Shown here one piece after another: positions 53,014 to 62,316 of a stretch of DNA of 64,000 nucleotides. The notes below the pieces were generated by a model that searched no databases, was not told the DNA's origin, and was given only the letters and a program-made list of their open reading frames with translations. This stretch comes from an uncultured Bacillota bacterium. Its GTDB lineage: Bacteria; Bacillota; Clostridia; Peptostreptococcales; Anaerovoracaceae. Positions within the stretch are counted from its first letter, which is position 1. Every line of letters begins with the position of its first letter. The position numbers and the translations under genes were made by a program. The stretch spans positions 1 to 64,000 of the forward strand of contig CASEFA010000007.1 of the NCBI GenBank assembly GCA_949287095.1, written 5' to 3'.

Positions 53014-53988
53014 CTAATATACTCTCTCTATCTTATCTATATCCTCGCCGATCTTAGGCGCTTCCTTCTGTCCTACCATACCTACGACCAGATAGCACTT
53101 TCTCACCGGATCGTAAGGTATCTCCTTTATAAGCTTGAAATCCTCGATTTCCCCGGTGCTCTTCACGTGGTTTCTCGGAGCCGCGCAGGTAACGATGTTG
53201 TCGCCGATGGTTATGTGGTCGTCATCGTAGAAGGATATAGGAAGGTTTTCCTCTATAACCGCATTTACCTTCTTCTCCAGCATCTCCAGAGAAACCATAG
53301 GCTTTTCTTTGAAGCAGAGGAGGAATCCGTGCTTGATGTCGGCGTGCTCGTAATTCTTAGGCAGTCCGTGGGACAGGAAGTAGCACGTTATGTCCTCGGC
53401 AGAGTGAACCATCTTTCTGTACTTTATGGACTTGCTCACTATGTTGTATATGTCCTGAGGCACAGGGCCAAAGAGGTCAGGCCTGGTTACGATAACCTCT
53501 TCACCTATTCCTATGATAAGATCCGCATTGATAGGGCGGTTCTCGCTCTGAGGCGTTTTAAGGAAAGGATATACGAGGTCAAAGTGCTCGACCACCACTC
53601 TCTTGCCCTTGTCCAGGGCCGTGGTTATGGCCTCCGCAAGCTTTGGCAGAGGAGTGAAGCCCTGCTCGAACCTTATGTCGATGTGATAGGTGTGAGGAGT
53701 CGCAAAGAGTGACATTCCGCTTTTCTTTATCATGGCAAGGGGGTCGTCCACCAGCTCCAGAAGGGGCAGCGGCCTTATGTTCACTCCCTCGTCGTCGTTG
53801 GTAAGCTCAAGGCCCGGAAACATTCCCTTTACCATCATGCTCTTACCGGCTCCGGCTTCTCCCACGATTCCAATGAGCTTGTCCATGGGCCTTAAATACT
53901 GCTGGGCTATCTGCATTCCCAGCTCGCCCATTCTCACGTTGCCTCTCGGCGCAAAATAGATGCTGTACAGATTTCTTATGTATGACAT
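53014..53988 (-). CDS. P-loop protein with tRNA-synthetase second-additional-domain-like C-terminus
   Basis: About 324 residues. The N-terminal half has Walker A GIVGEAGAGKSMMVKG. The C-terminal third (from about residue 200) resembles the second additional domain of alanyl- and threonyl-tRNA synthetases: SHGLPKNYEHADIKHGF, NAVIEENLPISFY, and CAAPRNHVKSTGEIEDFK, a variant of the CGGTHV-TGEIG-F-K signature. His and Cys that could bind zinc are kept. No experimentally known function comes to mind. AGGAG lies 7 bp before ATG 53988; an upstream extension overlaps a hairpin. It sits between mal and citD. Confidence 0.72.
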   Translation of the reverse strand: MSYIRNLYSIYFAPRGNVRMGELGMQIAQQYLRPMDKLIGIVGEAGAGKSMMVKGMFPGLELTNDDEGVNIRPLPLLELVDDPLAMIKKSGMSLFATPHTYHIDIRFEQGFTPLPKLAEAITTALDKGKRVVVEHFDLVYPFLKTPQSENRPINADLIIGIGEEVIVTRPDLFGPVPQDIYNIVSKSIKYRKMVHSAEDITCYFLSHGLPKNYEHADIKHGFLLCFKEKPMVSLEMLEKKVNAVIEENLPISFYDDDHITIGDNIVTCAAPRNHVKSTGEIEDFKLIKEIPYDPVRKCYLVVGMVGQKEAPKIGEDIDKIERVY

Positions 53989-54019
53989 ATATTTCTCCTG
54001 TTCCGCAAATGCCATAAGA

Positions 54020-54047
54020 GGCACGCCGTTTTAAACTCCGGCGCGCC
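54020..54047 (-). other. Intercistronic hairpin after the methylaspartate ammonia-lyase gene
   Basis: GGCGCGCCG and CGGCGTGCC can pair over 9 positions (one G-U) with a 10-nt loop and no T tract. It may stabilise or process the long message rather than end it. Confidence 0.5.
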
Positions 54048-54073
54048 CCGACTGCCTGGCATATATTTCTTTC

Positions 54074-55321
54074 TTAACTTCTCTTAGCCTCGCGGAGTGC
54101 TATGATTCTGTTCATTTCATTATACACTATCATGAAGCCTTCATCTACACCCATTCCCGGCTTTGCGAGAATCTGGTCAGGCTGAGTTGCCATCGCGCAG
54201 TTTACGCAGACCTGCGCGGATCTGTCTGTTTCGTTGCAGGTACCGCCCTGGTATGCTCCGAAACCGTTCTTCTTGCAGTAGAGAACCGCCTCGATAGTGT
54301 TGTTTATTCCTCCAAGGTCAGGAGTCTTGATCTGCGCCATGTGTCCCGCCTTGTTGTCGCAGAAGTAGATAACGTCCTCCAGGGTGTTGCACCACTCGTC
54401 GGCTACCAGCTCCACATTAATTCCGCGTCTGTCTATTTCCTCTCTCAGACCCTTCAGGCAGAGCATCTGCTTTTCTCTTTCACCTGCGTCCATAGGTCCT
54501 TCAATTCTCAGCTTGAAAGGCTTTGCCGCTTCCTCCAGAGTTGCGATGTAGTCTGCCATAGCCTTGAAGTTTTCGTTTCCGAAGGCCTGACCGATGGTTC
54601 CGTACACGTCTATGTGCATAACAGGCGCGTAGTCTTCAGTAGGTCTTAAAGCTATGATTCTGTCTCTCAGCCACTCAACGTACTCTCTCAGAATGGAGCC
54701 GTCTCTTCCCAGCTTGGTCTCAACGTTGTTGATGAGAGCGTGAGGCAGAATTGCCGCGCCCTTTAAAATCATCTTGTCGGCGTTTTCATATCTGTTGTCG
54801 CCGGACTGGGTGAAGATAGGAATCTGCTTTTCGGAAACTGTAGTTCCGTATTCGTCTGCGACAACTTCGCACATAAGTCTCCTGGTAGCCTTTGCAACGG
54901 CGTCCAGGATCGCCTGGGAAACTCCGTAGCGGATTGCGGTGTGAAGTCTCTTTCCGTCAACTTCAACCTTCTCCACCTCTTCGGCGAGAGCCTTGAAGTT
55001 GTCCGCTTCTTTGCCCTCGAGAACAGGCGCAACGTACTTTTCGATTACCGGAATGAAGTTAGAAGCGAGGAAGAGCGGGTCTCTTCCGCCTGCTCCCGAG
55101 TACTGAACTGCCGCACAGTCGCCGTACGCTACCTGGCCGTCCTCTAAGATGAGCATTACGGAGATGGACTCTCCGGCCTGTCTTATCTTTTCAAATCCCG
55201 GAGTCATTGCCTGTCCGACGTACGCTGCTCCGTCGGATTTTGCTCCGGCTTTGATGGCTTTCTGATCGTCAAAGAAGAATCCCGTGCGTCCTGCGGAGCA
55301 CACTACCTTTTCTATTTTCAT
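54074..55321 (-). CDS. mal: Methylaspartate ammonia-lyase
   Basis: 415 residues of the enolase superfamily. It removes ammonia from (2S,3S)-3-methylaspartate to give mesaconate. Features are VVCSAGRTGFFFDDQKAI, MHIDVYGTIG and ELVADEWCNTLEDV with the magnesium ligands, and the catalytic lysine region GHMAQIKTPDLGGINNTIEA. KNGFGAYQGGTCNETDRSA is the family's substrate loop. Length matches the clostridial enzyme. It follows glmE by 49 bp. Confidence 0.95.
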   Translation of the reverse strand: MKIEKVVCSAGRTGFFFDDQKAIKAGAKSDGAAYVGQAMTPGFEKIRQAGESISVMLILEDGQVAYGDCAAVQYSGAGGRDPLFLASNFIPVIEKYVAPVLEGKEADNFKALAEEVEKVEVDGKRLHTAIRYGVSQAILDAVAKATRRLMCEVVADEYGTTVSEKQIPIFTQSGDNRYENADKMILKGAAILPHALINNVETKLGRDGSILREYVEWLRDRIIALRPTEDYAPVMHIDVYGTIGQAFGNENFKAMADYIATLEEAAKPFKLRIEGPMDAGEREKQMLCLKGLREEIDRRGINVELVADEWCNTLEDVIYFCDNKAGHMAQIKTPDLGGINNTIEAVLYCKKNGFGAYQGGTCNETDRSAQVCVNCAMATQPDQILAKPGMGVDEGFMIVYNEMNRIIALREAKRS

Positions 55322-55370
55322 TTTAACTTACCTCCTGAAAGTTCTTCGTCCTTAGTCTTATCTGTATTTA

Positions 55371-56849
55371 TTAGTATCTCGGTCTTCCTACAAGGTGGCC
55401 TTTGCTGATTGCGTAAACGTCGTCGATTACCATCTGGAAGGATACGGTTCTGTTCTCAACCTTTGCTCTCTCTTCAAGCTTTTCCTTGTGGAAGTTCTTA
55501 AGCTCCTCGGAGAACGGCAGATTTCCGACCTCGAGTATTCTTACCGCTCCGCTGTTGTCTCTTGCAGGAAGCATAATTCCGGCGTTGCACTTTGCAGGTC
55601 CGAACGGAATGTCGATTATACCTGCGTTGATTCCTGCAACTGCACCTGCTGCGATGTCTCCGTATCCAAGCTCTATGCACTTATCCACGATACATCTGGT
55701 CTCTTCCTTGATGATTTCCTTTTCAGCTTCTACACGAGAACCCTGAAGAGTCTGATCCTTGAGCATGTTTGTAACCTGCTTTGTGCAGCGCAGGCCCTGA
55801 CCGTTTGCTTCCTTTGTCGGAACGCCGGCAGCCTCGTGAGGAGTCTTTACGATTACCTTTGTAGCGCTGGAAAGTGCAGCGCAGGCAGCTCCCCATGCGA
55901 TCATTCCGAAAGCCTTTGCCTCATCGGCAGGGAAGCCTCCCATCCACTGGTGGAACACGGTAGTTACGGTAACGTCCTCGTAACCGAACTTGATAAGGTA
56001 TTCCTCAGTCAGCTCCTCAAGAGTTCTGATGGCGGCAACGTCCTGAACCTGGTTACCCAGCTGGCCGTAGCCTACGGTGATGTTCTTTACGCCCTGCTCT
56101 GCTGCAAGGAGCGCCTCGATGATGGCAACGGAGTGGGAGATGCACGGAGGAACGAGAGTTCCCGTAAGCGGTCCGTAAGGTTCTCTGTTTATATGAACAC
56201 CGGCTTCCTCGTAAATTCCCGTAAGTCTGTCCACGTACTGCCAGTCCTTTATGGTTCTTTCGATAGGAATGTTCTTGGCGTAAGGGATGTTGTAGGAAAT
56301 TCCGCCACCTTCGTAGGAAGTGAATCCTCCGGCGTATGTTATCTCGGCCAGAAGTCTCGCGTCAGGAGTGCCGTGTCTTACCTGTACAGGAGACTTTGTC
56401 GCCTCTATTACCCTTCTGCATCCTTCAACGCCGTGGTTTACAGCAGGAAAACCGTTAAGGTAAGGGTGGAACATGCCGTCTACCATGCTCTCCTTTTCCC
56501 TTCTGATACCCTCAGCGCAGTTTTCGTACTGATTCTGTCTGGTATATGAGTCGATGGTGGATGGAAGAAGATCTGCCTCTCCTTCGTTCTCCAGGTACTT
56601 TAAAAGCTCGATGTGATTTTCCACAAGGCCTACGCCTGCTCTAGGCTGAATCAGGGTAACCTTTTCTTCCTTCGCCTTTTTCAGCTTAAGGGAGAAGTTC
56701 TTCGTTTCAGGAAGGGACTTCTGGTAGTCGATTCCCTTCTTTATGTCTCTTACCGCTTCTCCTGTTTCCCAGGTCTTGAGAACTTCTTCACGTGTACGGT
56801 TAAACTCGTCGTCTGTGAGCTTTTTATTCTTTATATCAAGAAACTCCAT
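55371..56849 (-). CDS. glmE: Glutamate mutase epsilon (catalytic) subunit
   Basis: 492 residues. The TIM-barrel subunit rearranges L-glutamate to 3-methylaspartate with adenosylcobalamin supplied by GlmS. Clear family stretches are [48 protein letters not shown] and [17 protein letters not shown]. The start is preceded by AAAGGAGTTAG, and the frame overlaps the end of glmL by 14 bp. Confidence 0.96.
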   Translation of the reverse strand: MEFLDIKNKKLTDDEFNRTREEVLKTWETGEAVRDIKKGIDYQKSLPETKNFSLKLKKAKEEKVTLIQPRAGVGLVENHIELLKYLENEGEADLLPSTIDSYTRQNQYENCAEGIRREKESMVDGMFHPYLNGFPAVNHGVEGCRRVIEATKSPVQVRHGTPDARLLAEITYAGGFTSYEGGGISYNIPYAKNIPIERTIKDWQYVDRLTGIYEEAGVHINREPYGPLTGTLVPPCISHSVAIIEALLAAEQGVKNITVGYGQLGNQVQDVAAIRTLEELTEEYLIKFGYEDVTVTTVFHQWMGGFPADEAKAFGMIAWGAACAALSSATKVIVKTPHEAAGVPTKEANGQGLRCTKQVTNMLKDQTLQGSRVEAEKEIIKEETRCIVDKCIELGYGDIAAGAVAGINAGIIDIPFGPAKCNAGIMLPARDNSGAVRILEVGNLPFSEELKNFHKEKLEERAKVENRTVSFQMVIDDVYAISKGHLVGRPRY

Positions 56850-58230
56850 TTTTTTCTAACTCCTTTTTCATTATTCGTAAGGCCGCGTCAGGATACTCCG
56901 TGCTCAGGAGACCCATGGCCGCCAGTATGTACTTTCTGTCAACCAGAAATTCCGCTTCCTTAGGTTTTAAGGAAAATGCGTCTTCCGGCTTTGACAAAGT
57001 GTGCTTCAGAATTTCTGCGGTACGCGTCGTGTGTATGAGAGCGCCTCCCGTTGCAACTACGGTTTTAACACCTGTCAGGTCCTTTCCCGTCTGCATGTAG
57101 CTTATGCCCGTCGGCGTGTAGAAGGGCTCCAGCTTTCCGGCGTGCCTCGTCACGGCAGCCTCCACCGCCATAGATGCAAGGGCGTAATCCAAAGCGATGA
57201 AGTCCGGTTCGTCTTCTCCCGGAACCTTGTCGGTGTGAACGGAGAGATAATCTATCATCTCCTCGCACTTCTTTTCGGAAAGTCCGGCAAGGTCTGAAAT
57301 CCTCATTATATCCGATGCGGCCACGATGCCCTTTATGCTGTAGCGCATTCCGATGTCACCTTCAACGGTTCTCTTCGCGTAGTCCTCTCTGAGGCCTTTG
57401 AGAACTGCGGCTCCCGTCTGAGGAAGTCCGTATGACATGGAGTATACGTCGGTAGTGGCGCCTCCAAGGTCGACTCCAACCAGGTCGCCGATTCCCTTTT
57501 CCGTTTCGGTTCCCTTTGCCAGAAGCTTCATGGCTTCAAGCATAGCCGCCGGCGTCGGCATGAGTATTCCCTTTATCAGCTCCTGGGCCTGGCTCAGTCC
57601 CTTGGCCAGAACTATCTTCTTCAGGAATATGCTTCTGATAAGCTCCTGAACCGGCTCTACGTTGGGTATATTCAGCTTCGGCATTACGTTTTCGCATTTA
57701 AAGGTCTCAAAGTCTTCAAGGATTTTCGAAACCTCATCGGTGCAGCTTCTGTTTCCCGCAATTATTATCGGAAAGCTTCTGCTCTTAAGCTTCGCAAGCT
57801 GATGGGCGTTGTGGACTATGTTTTCCTTATTCCCTCCGTCGGTTCCTCCTGTAAGAAGGAGTATATCGGGATTTATGTCGTCTATCTCATCCACGTCTCC
57901 GTCAGTCAGCTCGTAGGAATACGTCTTGATGACCTTTGCGCCAGCCCCGAGGGAAGCCTGCTTTGCCGCCTGAGCCGTAAGCTCGGGAACGAGGCCAATG
58001 GCCACCATCCTGAGACCGCCTGCGGCACTGGAGCACGCATACTTTTCGCTGAACTCCAGAGGCCCGGTTTTCTCTTCCAGTATCTTAAGCGCGTTTTTAA
58101 GACCGTCGTTTATGTCGGTTTCTATGGTGGTGAAACTCTGGGCCGTACCTAAGATTTCTTCCTTTTCGATGTCAACTGCCGTAATTTTCGTGTATGTGCT
58201 GCCGAAATCTATAAGTAAAACAGCTTTCAT
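56836..58230 (-). CDS. glmL: Glutamate mutase reactivating factor (MutL/GlmL)
   Basis: 464 residues with an ASKHA (actin/Hsp70-like) ATPase fold: [47 protein letters not shown] and [12 protein letters not shown]. It exchanges damaged cobalamin from glutamate mutase at the cost of ATP. It lies between the S and E subunit genes, the usual order. Confidence 0.95.
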   Translation of the reverse strand: MKAVLLIDFGSTYTKITAVDIEKEEILGTAQSFTTIETDINDGLKNALKILEEKTGPLEFSEKYACSSAAGGLRMVAIGLVPELTAQAAKQASLGAGAKVIKTYSYELTDGDVDEIDDINPDILLLTGGTDGGNKENIVHNAHQLAKLKSRSFPIIIAGNRSCTDEVSKILEDFETFKCENVMPKLNIPNVEPVQELIRSIFLKKIVLAKGLSQAQELIKGILMPTPAAMLEAMKLLAKGTETEKGIGDLVGVDLGGATTDVYSMSYGLPQTGAAVLKGLREDYAKRTVEGDIGMRYSIKGIVAASDIMRISDLAGLSEKKCEEMIDYLSVHTDKVPGEDEPDFIALDYALASMAVEAAVTRHAGKLEPFYTPTGISYMQTGKDLTGVKTVVATGGALIHTTRTAEILKHTLSKPEDAFSLKPKEAEFLVDRKYILAAMGLLSTEYPDAALRIMKKELEKNGVS

Positions 58231-58251
58231 TTTCTGTCGCCTCCGGTCTCC

Positions 58252-58701
58252 TTACTCTTCAGAACCTTTGTGATGGTGAACTCTGCCTTTTGCAAGGTCT
58301 TTCTTAAGGGCTGCTATGGTAACGGAAGGATCCGTTCCCGGGCCGAAGGCTCTGTCAAATCCCAGAGCCTTATATCTTTCCTGGATTTCCTTTTCAGGAA
58401 CCTTTCCCACTACCAGGTTTCCGCCTGCGTAGAGGAGTATGTCCTTAAGACCAGCCTCCTCGCACTTTTCTCTCATTCCGGTGCAGTCGATCTCGCCCTG
58501 ACCGTAGAGAGATGAAACGAGAATTGCGTCAGCTCCGTCCTCAACTGCGGCTCTGATCATTTCCTCCTGAGGAACCATTACCCCCAGGTTGGTCACCTCA
58601 AAGCCTGCATCCTGGAGAGCTCTGTTTAAAATGGTGTTTCCAACGGCGTGAACATCTGCGCCGATTACTCCCAGAATTACTCTTTTCTTTTCTTTTTCCA
58701 T
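58252..58701 (-). CDS. glmS: Glutamate mutase sigma (cobalamin-binding) subunit
   Basis: 149 residues. The base-off cobalamin motif DxHxxG is in [30 protein letters not shown] and [10 protein letters not shown] complete the Rossmann-like B12 domain. It pairs with GlmE. The C-terminus is His-rich ([11 protein letters not shown]). Confidence 0.96.
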   Translation of the reverse strand: MEKEKKRVILGVIGADVHAVGNTILNRALQDAGFEVTNLGVMVPQEEMIRAAVEDGADAILVSSLYGQGEIDCTGMREKCEEAGLKDILLYAGGNLVVGKVPEKEIQERYKALGFDRAFGPGTDPSVTIAALKKDLAKGRVHHHKGSEE

Positions 58702-58742
58702 TGCTTTAAGTTTTTCCTTTCGTATAGCTGTCTATATTAAAG

Positions 58743-59303
58743 TTATTTTTTAACCGATTCCAGATATTCCTTCCTTCCGGACTCGTAGAGGTTTCCGCCG
58801 TAGCAGTCCATTATTACGAAGAGCGGCATGTCCTCCACTTCCAGTCTGCGTATGGCCTCGGCGCCAAGATCCTCGTAGGCTATGACCTCGGCCTTCTTTA
58901 TGGAGTTTGCCAGAACGGCTCCGGCTCCTCCGATAGCTCCGAAGTAAACCGCCGTACACTCCTTCATGGTCTCTCTCACCTCGTCCGAGCGTTTGCCCTT
59001 TCCGATCATTCCCTTAAGGCCTTCTCTTATCAGGGCAGGAGCGTAAGCATCCATGCGATAGCTGGTGGTAGGCCCTGCAGATCCGATGACCTTCCCCGGT
59101 TTTGCCGGAGCAGGTCCAACGTAGTAGATCACCTGATCCTTCGGATCGAATGGCAGCTTCTCGCCCTTTTCCAGAAGCTCGCAGAGTCTCTTATGAGCGG
59201 CGTCTCTCGCCGTGTAGATGACTCCGGACAGGAGCACGGTATCTCCTGTTCTCAGATCCTTGACTTTTTCTGCAGTAAGAGGCGTAGTTATTCTCTTTTC
59301 CAT
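58743..59303 (-). CDS. Mesaconase/class I fumarase-type hydratase, beta subunit
   Basis: 186 residues from ATG 59303, preceded by GGAGGGAGGAT. The fold is the swivelling C-terminal domain of class I fumarases: LRTGDTVLLSGVIYTARDAAHKRL, GPTTSYRMDAYAP, MIGKGKRSDEV. In this operon it should hydrate mesaconate to citramalate. Homologues act on fumarate or tartrate, and a broad fumarase/mesaconase role is possible. Confidence 0.9.
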   Translation of the reverse strand: MEKRITTPLTAEKVKDLRTGDTVLLSGVIYTARDAAHKRLCELLEKGEKLPFDPKDQVIYYVGPAPAKPGKVIGSAGPTTSYRMDAYAPALIREGLKGMIGKGKRSDEVRETMKECTAVYFGAIGGAGAVLANSIKKAEVIAYEDLGAEAIRRLEVEDMPLFVIMDCYGGNLYESGRKEYLESVKK

Positions 59304-59316
59304 CTTATCCTCCCTC

Positions 59317-60156
59317 CTACAGTACCGCCGAGCGGTGTCTTGCAACGTGACAGTTTATGTTTACGGCAACCGGAAGTCCCGCAATGTGGGTAGGCATCTT
59401 CTCGATGTTTACCGCAAGAGCCGTAGTGGCTCCGCCCACTCCCTGAGGCCCGATTCCCAGCGCGTTTATCTTTTCAAGCATTTCCTCTTCAAGGTCGGCG
59501 TAAAGCTTATCCCCGTTTCTGACGTCGGTGCTCCTCATAAGGGCCTTCTTAGCCAGAAGAGCCGCCTTGTCAAAGGTTCCGCCGATTCCCACGCCCACGA
59601 CTATAGGCGGGCACGGATTAGGTCCTGCGTTTTCCACGGTTTCAAGAATAAATTTCTTCACTCCCTCTATTCCGTCGGACGGCTTCAGCATCTTTATGGC
59701 GCTCATGTTTTCGCTTCCGAATCCCTTAGGCGCCACCGTAATCTTAAGCTCGTCTCCCGGAACTATTTCGGTGTAGAGCATTGCAGGCGTGTTGTCTCCC
59801 GTGTTCACTCTGTCGAGAGGATCCTTTACCACGGATTTTCTCAGGTATCCGTCGGTGTATCCCTGCCTTACTCCCTCGTCAACGGCCTCTCTCAGATCGC
59901 CGTTAATGTGTACGTCCTGACCTATCTCCAAAAAAACACAAGCGACTCCCGTATCCTGACAGATTGGAACAAAATCATTTTCGGCAACTGAAAAATTTTC
60001 CTCGATAACTCCGAGGATATTCTTCGCCAGGTTCCACGTTTCCGTCATTCGGCAAGTCGCTATTTTTCCTTTGATATCATCAGGCAGATACGAATTAGCT
60101 TCCATGCAAAGTCTTCTGATAACAGAAGTTATATCCTCTGCACTTATCTCTTTCAT
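59317..60156 (-). CDS. Mesaconase/class I fumarase-type hydratase, alpha subunit
   Basis: 279 residues with the [4Fe-4S] catalytic domain. Likely cluster cysteines are in [31 protein letters not shown] and [12 protein letters not shown]. The heterodimer with the next gene replaces the single-chain fumarase. It is the first gene of the 12-gene unit. Its start has AGGAGG and the upstream gap holds a TATAAT box. Confidence 0.9.
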   Translation of the reverse strand: MKEISAEDITSVIRRLCMEANSYLPDDIKGKIATCRMTETWNLAKNILGVIEENFSVAENDFVPICQDTGVACVFLEIGQDVHINGDLREAVDEGVRQGYTDGYLRKSVVKDPLDRVNTGDNTPAMLYTEIVPGDELKITVAPKGFGSENMSAIKMLKPSDGIEGVKKFILETVENAGPNPCPPIVVGVGIGGTFDKAALLAKKALMRSTDVRNGDKLYADLEEEMLEKINALGIGPQGVGGATTALAVNIEKMPTHIAGLPVAVNINCHVARHRSAVL

Positions 60157-60218
60157 CGTTATTTTGCCTCCTAAAGTATTTCGCCCGCAGGCTTTATCCG
60201 GTCGTCCTTAAGCTTTCT

Positions 60219-60245
60219 GCCGGAGACCGGCCATTTCCTATTATA
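60219..60245 (-). promoter_or_regulatory. Candidate -10 box and leader hairpin of the glutamate fermentation operon
   Basis: TATAAT (60240-60245, minus strand) lies about 85 bp before the first gene; the -35 is weak (TTTTAA or GTTTTA). A GCCGG/CCGGC hairpin (60219-60231) follows near the expected transcript start. I do not recognise a cobalamin riboswitch, although the pathway needs B12. Confidence 0.4.
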
Positions 60246-60501
60246 CATAACCGCCCATATATTAAAACCCCTATTCCGGAAAAAGAACATAAAAAGCACA
60301 AACTTGTGATAAGTGTTTTTTATTTTATTCCACAGTCCCCGGAAAGTCCCGAAAATCAGACTTTTTCCCTCTGCCCCAAACCCTTGACATTGTTTTCACA
60401 CAGTATGGAAAAACAATTTTCAAGGGCGGGTTTTACATGCCTAACCCGTTTTCCGTTCTGCCCGGCCGGGCGCAGGTTCTACGCAGCTAACCCATTTCCC
60501 G

Positions 60502-60531
60502 TTGACAGGAGCGCCCCGAAAGGGATATAAT
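60502..60531 (+). promoter_or_regulatory. Sigma-A promoter of the manganese riboswitch-mntP unit
   Basis: TTGACA (60502-60507) and TATAAT (60526-60531) with an 18-bp spacer. The preceding 200 bp (60300-60500) contain no gene I can support. Confidence 0.8.
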
Positions 60532-60540
60532 CTATTTTGT

Positions 60541-60681
60541 TCCTGTGAGGGAGTAGCAAGCGCCGCAGGCGGCGGCGTAGCAAGTCAACATACTGGCTCT
60601 GCGTTCTTTGCGCAGCCTGGCTTGTTTTAAATTGCGAGACTCATGTACGGCAAAGGCTGTACGTGAAGTCTCTATTTTTTT
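60541..60681 (+). ncRNA. yybP-ykoY manganese riboswitch with terminator
   Basis: Conserved blocks are GAGGGAGTAGCAAGC at the 5' side and CAAGTCAACATACTGGCTC, the hallmark of the class. The distal part is a strong hairpin, GAGACTCATGTAC pairing with GTACGTGAAGTCTC (60636-60672), followed by ATTTTTTT, which acts as the terminator of the expression platform. Mn2+ binding should favour read-through into mntP. Confidence 0.9.
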
Positions 60682-60763
60682 AGTAATAAATGCCCGGCTT
60701 GCAGGGGCTGCCCGCTTTGGCGGACAAAGCCTGCATTTTCTCAGGGCGGAACGGGAGAACCCT

Positions 60764-61354
60764 ATGAGCTTTGACTTTACTTTTATCTTCACCAGCATTT
60801 CCTTAGGCGTGGGCCTTGCCATGGACGCATTTTCGGTGTCACTTGCCAACGGCCTGAACGAGCCCCGTATGAAGGGCGGACGCATGAGCCTCATCGCCGG
60901 CGTTTTCGCAGTATTCCAGTTTCTCATGCCCATGATAGGCTGGTTCTGCGTCAAGACGGCCGCCGACTATTTCGCCTTCCTCCAGAATCTGATCCCGTGG
61001 ATTTCCCTCATACTTCTCGCACTTATCGGTGGAAATATGATTCGGGAGGGTATAAAATGTAAACGTGAGCCTGAGGAAGCAAAAGTCGAGGCGGTAAGCT
61101 TTTCCCTCCTCATACTTCAGGGCATCGCCACTTCTATAGACGCCCTGTCCGTAGGCTTCACAATCTCCGGCTACGAAGTGCTGACAGCCCTTGCATCTGC
61201 TGCGATTATAGGCGTTGTCACCTTCTTCATTTGTTTTGCCGGACTTCTCATCGGCCGCAGATTCGGAACCGGCCTTTCCTACATGGCCCACATCTTCGGC
61301 GGATGTATACTGATTGTTATAGGTATCGAAATTTTCATCAAGGGAATTTTATAG
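60764..61354 (+). CDS. mntP: Manganese efflux pump MntP
   Basis: 196 residues, six predicted membrane helices in two related halves. The paired acidic motifs are GLAMDAFSVSLANG and ATSIDALSVGFTI. The product exports Mn2+ when the metal is in excess. The manganese riboswitch about 80 bp upstream fits this use. ATG 60764 is chosen because the protein begins directly with helix 1; an upstream extension would run through the riboswitch. Confidence 0.95.
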   Translation: MSFDFTFIFTSISLGVGLAMDAFSVSLANGLNEPRMKGGRMSLIAGVFAVFQFLMPMIGWFCVKTAADYFAFLQNLIPWISLILLALIGGNMIREGIKCKREPEEAKVEAVSFSLLILQGIATSIDALSVGFTISGYEVLTALASAAIIGVVTFFICFAGLLIGRRFGTGLSYMAHIFGGCILIVIGIEIFIKGIL

Positions 61355-61366
61355 GAGAAACAGATT

Positions 61367-62005
61367 ATGAAAGTAATGATTGTAAACGGCAGCAGCCACG
61401 AAAACGGCACCACAATGGTCGCCATCAACGAGATGATAAAGGTATTTGACGAGGAGGGCGTTGAAACCGAAGTGATTCAGCTTGGAAGCAAGCCCATACC
61501 CGACTGTCTTCAGTGCAACTACTGCGTCAAAAACGGCAGATGCGTGTTCGATGACGAGGTAAACGAGTTCGTCGAAAAGGCCGCAGACGCCGACGGCTTT
61601 GTCTTTGCCTCGCCAGTGTACTACGCTCACCCAAGCGGCAGGCTCTACTCATTCCTCGACAGAGTGTTCTTTTCCAGCAGCTGCGCCGACGGCTCTGCCG
61701 CGTTCAGGTTCAAACCGGGCGCAGCAATCGCCGTTGCCCGCCGTGGAGGCACCTCCGCAACCTTTGACGGCATAAACAAATACTTCGGCATTTCCCAGAT
61801 GCCCGTAGCCGGCTCCACCTACTGGAATATGGTTCACGGCCTGAGAGCAAACGACGCGCCGAAGGACGAGGAGGGCATGCAGACCATGAGAAACCTGGCA
61901 AGGAATATGATCTGGATGATGCGCTGCTTCGAAGCGGGAAAGCAGGCGGGAGTTCCTTATCCCGATACGGAAACGGGCGCGACGACCAACTTCATTCCAA
62001 GGTAG
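61367..62005 (+). CDS. Flavodoxin-family NAD(P)H-dependent FMN oxidoreductase
   Basis: 212 residues. The FMN phosphate loop is NGSSHENGTTMVAI. CLQCNYCVKNGRCVFDDEV is the Cys-rich segment found in a subfamily of iron-sulfur flavoproteins, although here spacing for a cluster is incomplete. FASPVYYAHPSGRLYSFLDR is the second FMN-binding segment. Twelve bases separate it from mntP, so it may be co-expressed. The electron acceptor is unknown. Confidence 0.85.
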   Translation: MKVMIVNGSSHENGTTMVAINEMIKVFDEEGVETEVIQLGSKPIPDCLQCNYCVKNGRCVFDDEVNEFVEKAADADGFVFASPVYYAHPSGRLYSFLDRVFFSSSCADGSAAFRFKPGAAIAVARRGGTSATFDGINKYFGISQMPVAGSTYWNMVHGLRANDAPKDEEGMQTMRNLARNMIWMMRCFEAGKQAGVPYPDTETGATTNFIPR

Positions 62006-62053
62006 GCCTGCGGCAGGGACAACGATTTATCGTAAATAATAATGGTAATGTCA

Positions 62054-62266
62054 GCTTCGACAAAGGCGTCCGTTTTCGGCGGTTTTGTCGAAGCTTTTTC
62101 GGCTTCAGGGGCCGCATTTTCAGGTTTTGTCGAAGATTCATCGGTCAAAACCTGCATAGCCCCTCGTATTTTTCGGCAGATTCCGTTTTCTCGTCAAAAA
62201 TGTCGAAAAAGCCTTCGACAACTTGACGGTAAACCCGTTTCATTGTCGAAGACTTCCTTAAAATCT
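62054..62266. repeat. Dispersed ~213-bp noncoding repeat, copy 2 (TGTCGAA words)
   Basis: Second copy of the element at 41353-41564, in the same orientation. TGTCGAA or its complement is at 62057, 62086, 62128, 62201, 62214 and 62244, with TTCGGCA at 62171. It fills most of the 310-bp gap between the converging flavodoxin and asnS genes. No terminator is obvious in that gap apart from this structured element. Confidence 0.85.
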
Positions 62267-62316
62267 TATTATTCCATTAGGCCAACCACGCGCGGCGCAG
62301 GCTTTGCTGGCTCTTT

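Noticed and set aside
60157-60245. Cobalamin riboswitch before the glutamate fermentation operon
   Set aside because: The leader is under 100 nt and no B12-box-like segment is visible.
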